Assembly (NCBI GenBank): GCA_025201705.1
Contig: MU616724.1
Location: forward strand, 1,679-48,910
DNA: 47,232 bases
Reading direction: 5' to 3'
DNA from: Dissophora ornata
Taxonomy: Eukaryota > Mortierellomycota > Mortierellomycetes > Mortierellales > Mortierellaceae
Shown here: positions 10,701 to 19,999 of the stretch, piece after piece
How the letters are laid out: the number at the start of each line of letters is the position of its first letter
How positions within the stretch are numbered: the first letter of the stretch is position 1
Made by a program: the position numbers and the translations under genes
Notes under the pieces: generated by a model
Databases searched by the model: none
Seen by the model: only the letters and a program-made list of their open reading frames with translations
Told to the model about the DNA's origin: nothing

Positions 10701-11704
10701 ATGACCAACTCCAGCAAAACCACAGACACCAAGATGGTCAGCCCTTATGACAGTCCGCCAGCATCACCTCGGTACTCCTACATTGAGACGCAACAAGACA
10801 ACGGCCTCTCACATCAATCACAACACCATTCTCAACTCGGCGAGATCAAACTTATCGGCGCTGGCCCCGGAGATCCAGATCTGCTGACAATGGCTGCCTA
10901 CAAGGCTATTACTTCCTGGGCAGATATCGTTCTATCAGACAAATTGGTCTCCAAGGAGATCCTTGCACTGGTGACATGTCCGCTGTTTATCGCCAACAAG
11001 GATAAAGGATGCCAGGCCACGGGCCAGCAGGAGCTCTTTGAGCGGGCGACCCAGGCTTTGAACCAAGGCATGCGAGTTGTCAGACTGAAGCAAGGAGGTA
11101 AGGCATACCAAACTTTCCACATCTCAAACAGGACGAACCCATGCATTAAGCGTTATTGAGTGTTTTTAAGATCCAAAGCTAACGCTTCTCTCTTTTTTTT
11201 CAAAAAGATCCATTCATTTTCGGAAGAGGTGGAGAAGAGTACCTATTCTTCCGTCGCCTAGGCTTCGAACCCACCATCGTCCCTGGTCTTTCCTCCAGCA
11301 TCTCAGGACCTTTGCTCGCCAACATCCCCCTGACACATCGCGGGATCGCCTCCCAATTCCTCGTTTGCACCGGCACAGGATCACAGGATTCTATCCCCGA
11401 GATGCCCACATATGTCGCTCACAGGACAACAGTCTTCTTGATGGCACTCCATCGTCTCGAGGCATTGGTTCAGGATCTGATCAGAACTGGTTATCCAGAA
11501 GAATTGCCCGTCGCGATCGTGGAGAGGGCCAGTGCCAAGGATCAGAGGTGTGTCAAGGCAACTGTCGGGACTGTGGTCAAGGTCGTCAAGGAGGCTGGAT
11601 ACAGGCCACCAGGGATTTTGATTGCAGGATGGGCGTGTGATGCGCTGGCAAAAGACCCAGAGCAACTGGATGGCCTCACAAGTTCTGTGGCCTCGGAGAT
11701 CTAA
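10701..11704 (+). CDS. MET1: Uroporphyrinogen-III C-methyltransferase (siroheme synthesis)
   Basis: Two exons, 10701-11097 and 11208-11704, give 297 residues. The enzyme methylates uroporphyrinogen III at C2 and C7 with S-adenosylmethionine to make precorrin-2, the first committed step to siroheme, the cofactor of sulfite reductase. After a Ser/Gln-rich leader of about 45 residues comes the tetrapyrrole methylase fold, with IGAGPGDPDLLT at about 52-63, then VRLKQGDPFIFGRGGEE spanning the intron, VPGLSSSISGPLLANIPLTH, and the C-terminal ERASAKDQR and PPGILIAGW blocks. The classical motif has GGDP where this protein has QGDP. The ATG at 10701 was preferred over one at 10425, which would add sequence that looks like promoter and leader. 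No dehydrogenase or chelatase domain (MET8 function) is fused. Confidence 0.9.
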
Positions 11705-12245
11705 AGAAAGAAAGAATGGCATTATTTTACTCCCACTCCACTCCACCCCACTCCACTCTGTCTCTGCCTCTGAACTGCTTCCTCTCCTTTCCTTCTCTCT
11801 GTAATCAACCATCTACTCCTACGGAAGCTACACAGCCTCCCAATGGACGTTTCCATCCCTTCCATACCTCTGCGTTGTATTTGTAGTTCCACTCCCTGTG
11901 ATATACCTTGCATTCTGCCTCTAAACGGCGCTCGCCATTTTTAAAAAATATAAACTATTTTCAATCTGATCAAACCCCCCGATGTCGCAATTTTCTGGTC
12001 TGTCGTTGACAGCAACACGCGTGACTGCGTTTCAAAACAAGACGCAATATCAGCACAACGTGTGAACGTATCAAAAAATAAAACGACAAGAGCGTCAAGT
12101 GCAAATTACGACAGCCCAAAAAAAAAAAAAAATGCATGTCAATGCCCCTTCAATAACTCCCTCTCTTCCATTTACAAGGTTGCATTTTTAATTGTCTCAA
12201 TATTCGTACATGATAATTTTACGTGGGTTCTACTACACCATGGTA
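11705..12245. other. Convergent 3' region between MET1 and the Cys-rich gene
   Basis: About 540 bp receives the 3' ends of two converging genes. It contains a CCACTCCACTCC short repeat near 11731-11758, A-runs near 11940 and 12120, and AT-rich sequence suitable for 3' processing. No coding sequence was recognised. Confidence 0.5.
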
Positions 12246-13843
12246 TCACTCCCCTGGGGATGAGCGTGTCGCTCCAGTCGCTGTCGGGCTTGACACATTT
12301 GCACCGCCATCGCCATTCAGCCCCGCAATAAGAGACGAATGGCCTAATCCATTTGTCCTGATCTCATCGTATGCTGGTGGTTCGTCCGGGAAGCCCTCCT
12401 GGGTGCTACTGCGCTGGGTCGCTGACGATGATGATGCTGGTGCTGGTGAAATAGTATTATCCGACCGCGACGGTGCTGAGCTGCCAGTGTTGGTGCTGCT
12501 GCCACGGTGATGCGCCAACAGTCCATCCTCATCCCTGGATTGATTCCATCCATGTCCACTATTATCGTCTTCATCTTCTTCATCGTCACCCTCCAACAAA
12601 AAGTTTCTCATATCCTCCTCCAGCTCTCTCCTGGTTTGAGCACGTCGTCCGTTTGGCAGCATCTCCAGCGAGTCGTCATCACAATCCTCTGGTCGGAGAC
12701 CGCCACGACCCGCAGCAGCGTTCCTGACATTGTTCCTGATCCTCGAGAATGCAGTTCCGACAGCAGCAGTAGCTGCATTTCCTCCCTCGACCAGCGATTC
12801 ACTGATCTGTCCCCAACCTCCAGTAACCCGTCGTTGTGTATCCTCAGCCAGTCGTCGCAGGATTGAGGCCTCTGGGCTCGAGTCCACAGGTTCCCAAATC
12901 TGTCTTCTCCTGGCCTCTTCATTCTTGAGCATCCGTCTCATCGCAATAAACATGCCAATCAAGACGATAATCATCCCCGCCATCGTGACCCGTCTCGACT
13001 TGACATCGTCCTGATACTCATCCCAAAGTTCTGGTGTGAACTGACAGGTGTCGTTGTTGCCGGAGCAAATCAGGTCGCCCATACAGGGCATGGTCTTGTT
13101 GTTGCATGGTTGATCCACAAATGCGCGGTGCTTGCAGGCCAGACCCTGGTTCCTGGTCACTCCCTCGACATAGCCACAGAACCAAGCGGGATCATCAGAG
13201 CAGTAATCGCATTGCAGGGCCGAACAAACTCCCTTGATACAGAACCAGCCCTGACAGTCGATCGAGGTCATGTCGCTACAGCATCCTCCTCCATGAACCG
13301 AGCAAGTTGTATCCTCTGGATGTACGTGAAAGAATTAAAATAGAGAAAGAGAGAGAGAGAGAGAAAAGATATAATGAGACAATTGGATGGTTATGAGCGA
13401 TTTTTTGGTTGTTCGTGGTCGTCTCTATTTCCAGCCGCTCAAGAGGAGCAGAGAAGCCTCAAGTTGAGGACGGAGAGTATTTTTAAGCCATCAACGCTGT
13501 TTACTCTCAAGTGTCCTGCTCTCTCCGGTCCAGAACAGACAACAAGTGGTTTTTTAATGCCGCAAATCGCATGCCACAGACCAGTCGGATAGGGGAGACC
13601 AAGGGGGAGAGAGAGAGAGAGAAAGAGAGACTTACCAAAATATGTGTCAAATTCTTCGATGGCGTGGGCGCCGTTTGGTGGTGGAATCTCGTCTGCGAGG
13701 GTATTGACTGTAGTGAAGGCGAGGATGAGGCAAAGCCAGATGAGGAAGAGTGATGCTAGACCGAGTCTCTTCTTGGAGAAAGTGTAGGAACGGTGTATGC
13801 TGCTGCTGCTACTGCTCTGCAGATGCCGGCTTGTCTGGCTCAT
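12246..13843 (-). CDS. Cysteine-rich membrane protein with cytosolic PPAY motif, unknown function
   Basis: Two exons, 13843-13636 and 13315-12246, give 425 residues. I do not recognise the family. An N-terminal hydrophobic segment at about 27-50 (LASLFLIWLCLILAF) acts as signal peptide or anchor. Next is a compact domain with 14 cysteines between residues 74 and 160 and possible N-glycosylation sites NKT and NDT. A second hydrophobic segment lies at about 178-197 (MAGMIIVLIGMFIAM), followed by RRML. The remaining 225 residues look cytosolic and disordered: an acidic run (EGDDEEDEDD), Ser/Thr-rich stretches, and DEPPAYDE near the C terminus. The simplest topology is a disulfide-rich lumenal or extracellular domain, one span, and a tail able to recruit a WW-domain protein such as an Rsp5/Nedd4 ubiquitin ligase. 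The splice junction gives TYFEDTTC. Topology and role are inferred. Confidence 0.75.
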
Positions 13844-14356
13844 GGTTGAACCTTGGCGCGGAATAAACTAGATGCGCAGGGCAGGGATGTATTAGCAGGG
13901 TTAAAAAGGAGATGATGGCAGCCAAGGACGACTGCTGGGTGTATTACGGGATATATTATATGGAGGTGGTGAGAAATAAAGACAGAAACGGGGGAGGAAG
14001 GGAGGAATAGAGACGGTGGGAAGGAAATGCGAACGAGGAGAGGAATGATGCATGGCAGGCAACGACCCCACAGGAATTATCGCCTTGTCGAGAGCTGTGT
14101 GGCTGGACAGCCCAAGTGAAGTGGCGTGACGTGCAAAACCGCTGTTTTGCAACAGGGCGACCTTTCTACAAAAAAAAACACCCCCATCCCTCGCTTTAAG
14201 AGTCTTCTTCCTCTTCCTTCGCAGCAGTAACGGAAAACTAGACGCGGACAAAACCTGCCAGCTATACCAGGGTCACCAGGATTGCACCCTTTCTGTTACA
14301 AAGGACACCCAGCTCACCTAGCTCACCCAACCGATACACAGGCTAGCATTGCCACA
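13844..14356. other. Divergent intergenic region, Cys-rich gene / EEF2KMT
   Basis: About 510 bp between two genes reading outward, presumed to hold both promoters. I see GA-rich and CT-rich leader sequence but no convincing TATA box. No gene was recognised. Confidence 0.5.
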
Positions 14357-16165
14357 ATGGACGAGACTTCACAGGCACTCGTGCTGTTGATCAAAAGACA
14401 GGTCCTCCAGATGCGTCAGCTGCGTCAGTTTCAGTGGTCCCTGGCTGGCCCAAACGAAGGGCCAGATCCACTGTCATCGCCATCAGTCACAAGTCCAGAA
14501 ATACAGCAAGCGATTCTTGACCAGGTTCGCCCGATCACTGAGAATGCCGACGACCATGAAGCAGTTTCTTAAGCTACAAAGACTTACTTCCCATCACTGC
14601 GGCATAATGTAGATATTTTACGATCAGGATGTCATGAAACACCCGCCCTCACTTACATACCAGCACTCGTTCCTCAAAAAATTGATCTCCATGATCGAGG
14701 ATGAGGGTGTTCATGAAATTTCAGGCGATCTCCTGGAAGTATTTACAGAGCTCTTGATGACGGCTCCAAAGAGGCAAGTTTCACTCCGTGCACTAATCCA
14801 CTCTACCAAGGATATGAGAATGGTTTTGCTCTTGTTAGCATCTAGACGACTAATCTTCACTCGCTCCTGGCTGCCAATTAGGCCGGAGGAAGGAGGACCA
14901 CCATTGAAACCCTGCTTTAAATCATATTGCCTTGACCGAGAGTGTAAGAAGGTTGTCACGGTCATGGAGGAGCAGACGACAATCTCTTCAGGAACTACTG
15001 GGTTGAGGACATGGTAAAGATATCTTGTCGATTTTAATATCATCGACGCGAGTTTCGTACGAGAATGAACCCATATTAATATCCTTATTAACATCTTGTT
15101 TGATTTTTGCTCCGCGCGGTTCATAGGGAGGCAAGGTAACTCATCTCGATATCTTGGCTTCAAGTGCATATTTGACTTCGCCCACGTCAACACTTCCCTT
15201 TTTATAATTCGCTTTCTCATGTCATAACAGCTTCTGGCTAGCAGAGTACCTGATTAAGCACCCAGGTAATTACGTCTTCTGCTCATGTCAAGACACGGTC
15301 AAAGGGGCCGAATATCTCCTTGTCAACTAAAACTCATTACTCTTTTAGAAACGCTTGCTGGGAAGAATGTGGTCGATATTGGATGTGGAATAGGGTTCCT
15401 CGGTATCGCATGCGCAGTCCTTGGCGCCAAGAAGGTCATGTTGACGGATGGAAACACTCAGGTGCTAACTATGGCTGAACAGAACATTGGATATAGTAAG
15501 ATTTGCTGCACAGCTGTCAGATATTGATGTCCTGATCTATTAGACTGTATTGACGCTTTTATTTATTGTTTCCGTGTGATTTTGCATTCGGATGGTCATG
15601 ACACAAAGATGATGTTCTTTGCCCAACAACGGCAAGTTTCCTTGACTGGGAGAACTTTACAAATGAGCAGATTGCTGCTCTTGAGGCCGAGGTTTTGATA
15701 TTGTCCGACTTGGTAAGGGAGGGAGGCGTTTACCACGTGCTGCGTAGCAGAGTTTTTTTTTTCCTTTTTCGCACGCATATTCTTTGACACAGCATTGTCG
15801 TTTTATGATCCTTTTTAGACGTATGATCCAACGAACATTGTACCGTTAGTGACGGTGCTAAAGGCGATTCTTGTGAAGGGCGTGTCTGCATACATGTCGT
15901 CGGCTATTAGAAACCCTCAGACGTTTATTGATTTCTTTGCCCATATCAGTAAGTGCGAGCTATCTGCTTGTGCTCGCTACTATCACGTTCCTTGTGGTTA
16001 GAGTCTGATGCTGTTATGTGTTCATCCCCCATTTTGTCAATGATAGAGCAAGAGTGCACAGGCGTAGAGATCGAGGAGATTCCGTTGCAGGATGCAGAGC
16101 ATCTGTTTTTCTTTGATGAGAACACGGTGCAAACGGTGAAGGTGTTCCATCTTCATTTCCCATAA
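14357..16165 (+). CDS. EEF2KMT: EEF2KMT (FAM86/Efm3) eEF2-lysine methyltransferase
   Basis: Nine exons by eye: 14357-14524, 14613-14773, 14882-15013, 15128-15136, 15231-15265, 15349-15495, 15609-15712, 15819-15948 and 16047-16165, giving 334 residues, close to animal FAM86A. The family transfers methyl from SAM to a lysine on elongation factor 2 in the cytosol. Evidence: QLRQFQWSL at the start, KHPPSLTYQHSFLKKLI, TVMEEQTTISSGTTGLRTW, then the SAM motif NVVDIGCGIGFLGIA (about 175-189), VMLTDGN, FLDWENF, and SDLTYDP (about 250-256) in the post-I/II position typical of seven-beta-strand methyltransferases. Exon 4 is a 9-nt microexon that restores WEASFW. The intron at 14774-14881 has a GC donor (AGGCAAGT) and is 108 nt with no stop, so keeping it would add 36 residues. 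The first donor (GTTCGC) is weak. Poly(A) signal AATAAA at 16191. Confidence 0.88.
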
Positions 16166-16428
16166 GATGAACAAAGGTTATTTGATAAATAATAAAGGAA
16201 CTCGCGTGCCATTTCGATGTTGCTGATTGGAGGATTGTCAGAAAGACGGATTAAAAGTGCATCGACGCACAGACATTGCCTTGATGACTTTGCCCATAGA
16301 CAAAAAAAGAAGAAAAAAAAAGTTGCTTCACAAGACTAGAGGCGATCGACAGGATTACGCTGTTACGTTTTCAGCGGTTTGCTTGTCAAACAAAAGAAGG
16401 GATAACTGCGTGATCGAGAGTGGAGGCG

Positions 16429-16453
16429 AGAAGAGACGGGAACAGGCGAGAAC
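16429..16453 (+). promoter_or_regulatory. Candidate distal heat-shock element, three GAA modules at 10-bp steps
   Basis: GAA triplets start at 16430, 16440 and 16450 in the same orientation, exactly 10 bp apart, about 500 bp upstream of the HSP70 ATG. This is the step-type arrangement described for yeast Hsf1 sites (5-bp nGAAn units separated by 5 bp). Binding is inferred from spacing only. Confidence 0.45.
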
Positions 16454-16493
16454 AATGACGGAGTGAAATGAGAGGGAAAGTGGCGCACCCGAT

Positions 16494-16590
16494 GAGAGCG
16501 ATGAGAGCGATGCTCCCGATTTGTGGATCGCACCAGATATCTCTCTGGATGTCTCTCGTTGGATGTCTCTGGATGTCTCTGGATGTTTCG
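16494..16590 (+). repeat. Short tandem repeats upstream of HSP70
   Basis: Two adjacent small arrays: GATGAGAGC units at about 16491-16511, then the 10-mer GGATGTCTCT at 16547, 16561, 16571 and, in altered form, 16581. The latter also has helical-turn spacing. Function unknown; they lie between the two GAA arrays. Confidence 0.75.
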
Positions 16591-16797
16591 AGGAATCGGC
16601 CTGATTTGCTCATCATGTCCACGTACGGGGGCGCACAGGACTTGTACGTGTGCGACCCACAGGGAATTTCCTCCCGCTTGTTTTGCGCATATCGGGTGGA
16701 GACGCCCGCTGTGGTACAGGCGTACAGCGACATTTCGCATACAGGGCGGGGCACCATTCCCACCACAGATTGCGTGGACGTGTGGCGAAGGCAAATT

Positions 16798-16842
16798 TGA
16801 AGGCCACAGAAGGCGACAGAACACGGTGGAACGAAATAGAAC
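16798..16842 (+). promoter_or_regulatory. Proximal heat-shock element, five GAA modules at 10-bp steps
   Basis: GAA triplets start at 16799, 16809, 16819, 16829 and 16839, all in one orientation and in strict 10-bp register, with module contexts TGAAG, AGAAG is replaced by AGAAG/AGAAC/GGAAC/AGAAC in order. The array ends 113 bp before the HSP70 ATG and 23 bp before a TATA box, the expected place for an Hsf1 element. No canonical inverted GAA/TTC HSE was seen nearby, so the promoter appears to rely on direct step-type repeats. Confidence 0.6.
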
Positions 16843-16864
16843 ACGCAGGAGATCGCATCCTTCT

Positions 16865-16871
16865 TATAAAA
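16865..16871 (+). promoter_or_regulatory. TATA box, HSP70
   Basis: TATAAAA lies 90 bp upstream of the ATG and immediately downstream of the phased GAA array. The leader after it is C/T-rich, as usual for highly expressed fungal genes. Confidence 0.6.
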
Positions 16872-16954
16872 ATAACACGCCTTGTCTAGCCCTCCCTTTC
16901 TTTTTTTTTCTTCATCCTCACTCACCCCTACCCACCCATATACTCACCCACATC

Positions 16955-18054
16955 ATGTCTGAAGGAAAAGGTAAGATCTCACTCCACTCCTCTCTCATTC
17001 GCCATCGCTGTCTCATTCCACTTTTGGTGCGAGTGTGTTTCTCCCTCCCTCCCCCCCTTTTGGACTCTTGGCTGCAACTGCCAATGGCTGTGTGCCTCTA
17101 CTGCGATTGCCCCTGACTCAACGGATCGTGACCCTCGATCGATTGAGGCGATATCTGCCCCCCCCCACAGCGCTCCACCTCGATCCGCCCTGAGCCTCCT
17201 TTGCTTGGCCTGTCTCTCGGACTCTTGCAATGCCAGGCAGGGGGAGAAGACAGAGGAATCGGCGCTTGATCTGGCAGTCTACAACAAAGATGCTGAGATA
17301 CAACGACAACATACACACCTGCGGATCAATCACGAAATGGACACGCTTCACGGACGACTCGCAGACGTGTGCTCACCGGGAGGAAAAAGGGAAACGACAC
17401 ACCTTATTTTGAGAACTTTGATATCCTCGCACACACACGGCACGGGAGAGGCGAGGCGACAAATTTTTTTCTCGCTGCTCTTTTTTCTTTTTTGTTCCAT
17501 CCGCTTCTTTCTCTGCGCCGTTTTGTTCTACGCGAGCATCACGTGCTGCCGGGATTGCACCTCAGTCGGAGAACAGCCCTTTGTTGGCTCTGTTGGCACT
17601 CGGACCAAAACGACTCACCAGCTTCTTTTTCTTTTTCTCAATAGCCGTCGGTATCGATCTCGGTACTACCTACTCTTGCGTTGCCGTCTGGCAGAACGAC
17701 CGTGTCGAGATTATCGCCAACGACCAGGGTAACCGCACCACCCCCTCCTATGTCGCCTTCACCGACTCTGAGCGTCTCATCGGAGATGCCGCCAAGAACC
17801 AGGTCGCCATGAACCCCATCAACACCGTCTTCGATGCCAAGCGTCTTATCGGTCGTCGCTTCGATGACAAGGATGTCCAGTCCGATATGAAGCACTGGCC
17901 CTTCAAGGTCGTCGACAAGGCCACCAAGCCCTACATCCAGGTTGAGTTCAAGGGCGAGACCAAGACCTTCACCCCTGAGGAGGTCTCCTCCATGGTTTTG
18001 ACCAAGATGCGTGAGACCGCTGAGGCCTACCTCGGAACCAACGTCACCAACGCT

Positions 18055-18086
<32 letters not shown>

Positions 18087-18639
18087 CCAGCGTCAGGCCA
18101 CCAAGGATGCCGGTGCCATCGCCGGTATGAACGTCCTCCGTATCATCAACGAGCCCACTGCCGCCGCCATTGCCTACGGTTTGGACAAGAAGACCGTCGG
18201 TGAGAAGAACGTTCTCATTTTCGATCTCGGTGGTGGTACGTTCGATGTCTCCCTCCTCACCATCGAGGACGGTATCTTCGAGGTCAAGGCCACTGCTGGT
18301 GACACCCATTTGGGAGGAGAGGATTTCGATAACCGCCTCGTCAACCACTTTGTCCAGGAGTTCAAGCGCAAGCACAAGAAGGATCTTTCCTCCAACCCCC
18401 GTGCCCTCCGTCGTCTCCGCACTGCTTGCGAGCGTGCTAAGCGTTCCCTTTCTTCCTCCGCCCAGACCTCGATCGAGATTGACTCGCTCTTTGAGGGTGT
18501 TGACTTCTACACTTCCTTGACCCGTGCCCGTTTCGAGGAGCTCAACCAGGATCTTTTCCGCAACACCATGGAGCCCGTTGAGAAGGTTCTCCGTGACTCC
18601 AAGATCGACAAGGGTCTCGTTGACGAGATCGTCCTCGTC

Positions 18640-18672
<33 letters not shown>

Positions 18673-19566
18673 ATGGTCTCTGACTTCTTCAACGGCAAGG
18701 AGCCCAACAAGTCCATCAACCCCGATGAGGCCGTTGCCTACGGTGCTGCCGTCCAGGCCGCTATCTTGACCGGTGATACCTCCGAGAAGACCCAGGACCT
18801 TCTCTTGCTCGATGTCGCTCCTCTCTCGCTCGGAATTGAGACCGCTGGAGGTGTCATGACTGCCCTCATCAAGCGCAACACCACCGTCCCCACCAAGAAG
18901 TCCGAGACCTTCTCGACCTACGCCGATAACCAGCCCGGTGTCTTGATCCAGGTCTACGAGGGTGAGCGTGCTCGCACCAAGGACAACAACATGCTCGGAA
19001 AGTTCGAGCTCACCGGTATCCCCCCCGCTCCCCGCGGTGTTCCCCAGATCGAGGTCGTCTTCGATGTCGATGCCAACGGTATTTTGAACGTCTCTGCCGT
19101 CGAGAAGTCGACCGGCCGTGCCAACAAGATCACCATCACCAACGACAAGGGTCGTCTCTCCAAGGAGGATATCGAGCGCATGGTCTCTGAGGCCGAGAAG
19201 TACAAGGCTGAGGATGAGGCTGCCACTGCCCGCATCCAGGCCAAGAACGGTCTCGAGTCGTTCGCCTTCAACATCAAGAACTCTCTCGCTGACGAGAAGG
19301 TTGGCGGCAAGCTCGATGAGTCTGACAAGAAGACTTTGACCGATGCCTGCGAGGAGGTCATCTCCTGGTTGGATGCTAACCAGGAGGCCGAGAAGGAGGA
19401 GTTCGATGCCAAGCAGAAGCACCTCGAGGAGATCTCCAACCCCATCATGATGAAGGTCTACGGTGGTGCCGGTGGTGCTCCCCCCATGGGCGGTGCCGGT
19501 GGCGCTGCCCCCGGTGGCTTCCCTGGCGAGGGTGCCTCCGAGCCCACCATCGAGGAGGTCGACTAA
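16955..19566 (+). CDS. hsp70: Cytosolic HSP70 chaperone (SSA type)
   Basis: Two exons, 16955-16970 and 17645-19566, give 645 residues. It is an ATP-driven chaperone of the cytosol and nucleus. The protein starts [16 protein letters not shown]. The nucleotide-binding domain shows the phosphate loops IDLGTTYS and [10 protein letters not shown] (about 199) and [14 protein letters not shown]. The substrate-binding domain follows, with [12 protein letters not shown], then the lid and a Gly/Ala/Pro-rich tail ending IEEVD, the signature of cytosolic forms that dock TPR co-chaperones. There is no ER or mitochondrial targeting sequence. Third-position C/G bias is strong (GTC, GCC, AAG, CTC), as expected for very high expression and unlike its neighbours. 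The first exon holds only five codons, and a 674-nt intron, by far the longest modelled in this window apart from the 614-nt first intron of ACOT9, separates it from the rest. Confidence 0.97.
16971..17644 (+). other. Long first intron of HSP70
   Basis: 674 nt from GTAAGA to CTCAATAG. It contains C-runs (17051-17058, 17160-17167) and a T-rich 3' part, and no open frame with family resemblance. Its position five codons into the gene resembles regulatory first introns of highly expressed fungal genes. A possible TATA or enhancer role is not visible in the sequence. Confidence 0.75.
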
Positions 19567-19999
19567 ATATTCCCCTCTCCATCGTCTCCCCCTCCCACTC
19601 GCGCTTCCCTTTGTTTGAACAAAAAAAACTTGTACTTTTTTTCCCCTCCACTCTTTTCGTTTTTAACATAGTTTCTTAATAGATTGCATTCACATATTGT
19701 ACAGAGCAATAAAAAGACTACAAACATAGACTTTTTACACCGGGAAACACAGCTTTGCTATTTGTGATGGGGTTCAGCGGAGCAATCTACAGAAGTTGAA
19801 GAAGCAGGTTCTACGACGCAGGTCAACAGAGTCGGAAAGGGGTCTTCTGTATTTCCCCAAGCGAACTCAGTCAATAGATTGCAACAAAAAGTAATCGCGA
19901 GCTGTAATCAATAATTCTTTATACCACGCCAATAACGGACTTTTAAGGAATGTGCCAGTGGTCTACCACATCTGCACCGGTGAAGCACTCGTCATCTTG
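19567..19999. other. HSP70 3' UTR and SEL1 3' flank
   Basis: Holds the HSP70 3' UTR with AATAAA at 19708-19713, about 140 nt past the stop. From about 19880 it holds the conserved 3' flank of SEL1 copy 2 on the opposite strand, so the two genes converge. Confidence 0.65.
19708..19713 (+). terminator. Poly(A) signal AATAAA, HSP70
   Basis: A canonical hexamer followed by AAGACTACAAAC, at a plausible distance after the HSP70 stop codon. Confidence 0.5.

Noticed and set aside
17638..19422. 594-residue open frame antisense to HSP70
   Set aside because: Its composition (Leu/Gly/Asp/Val-rich) is what strong C/G third-position bias of the sense gene produces on the opposite strand. Long antisense frames over HSP70 genes are a known artefact.
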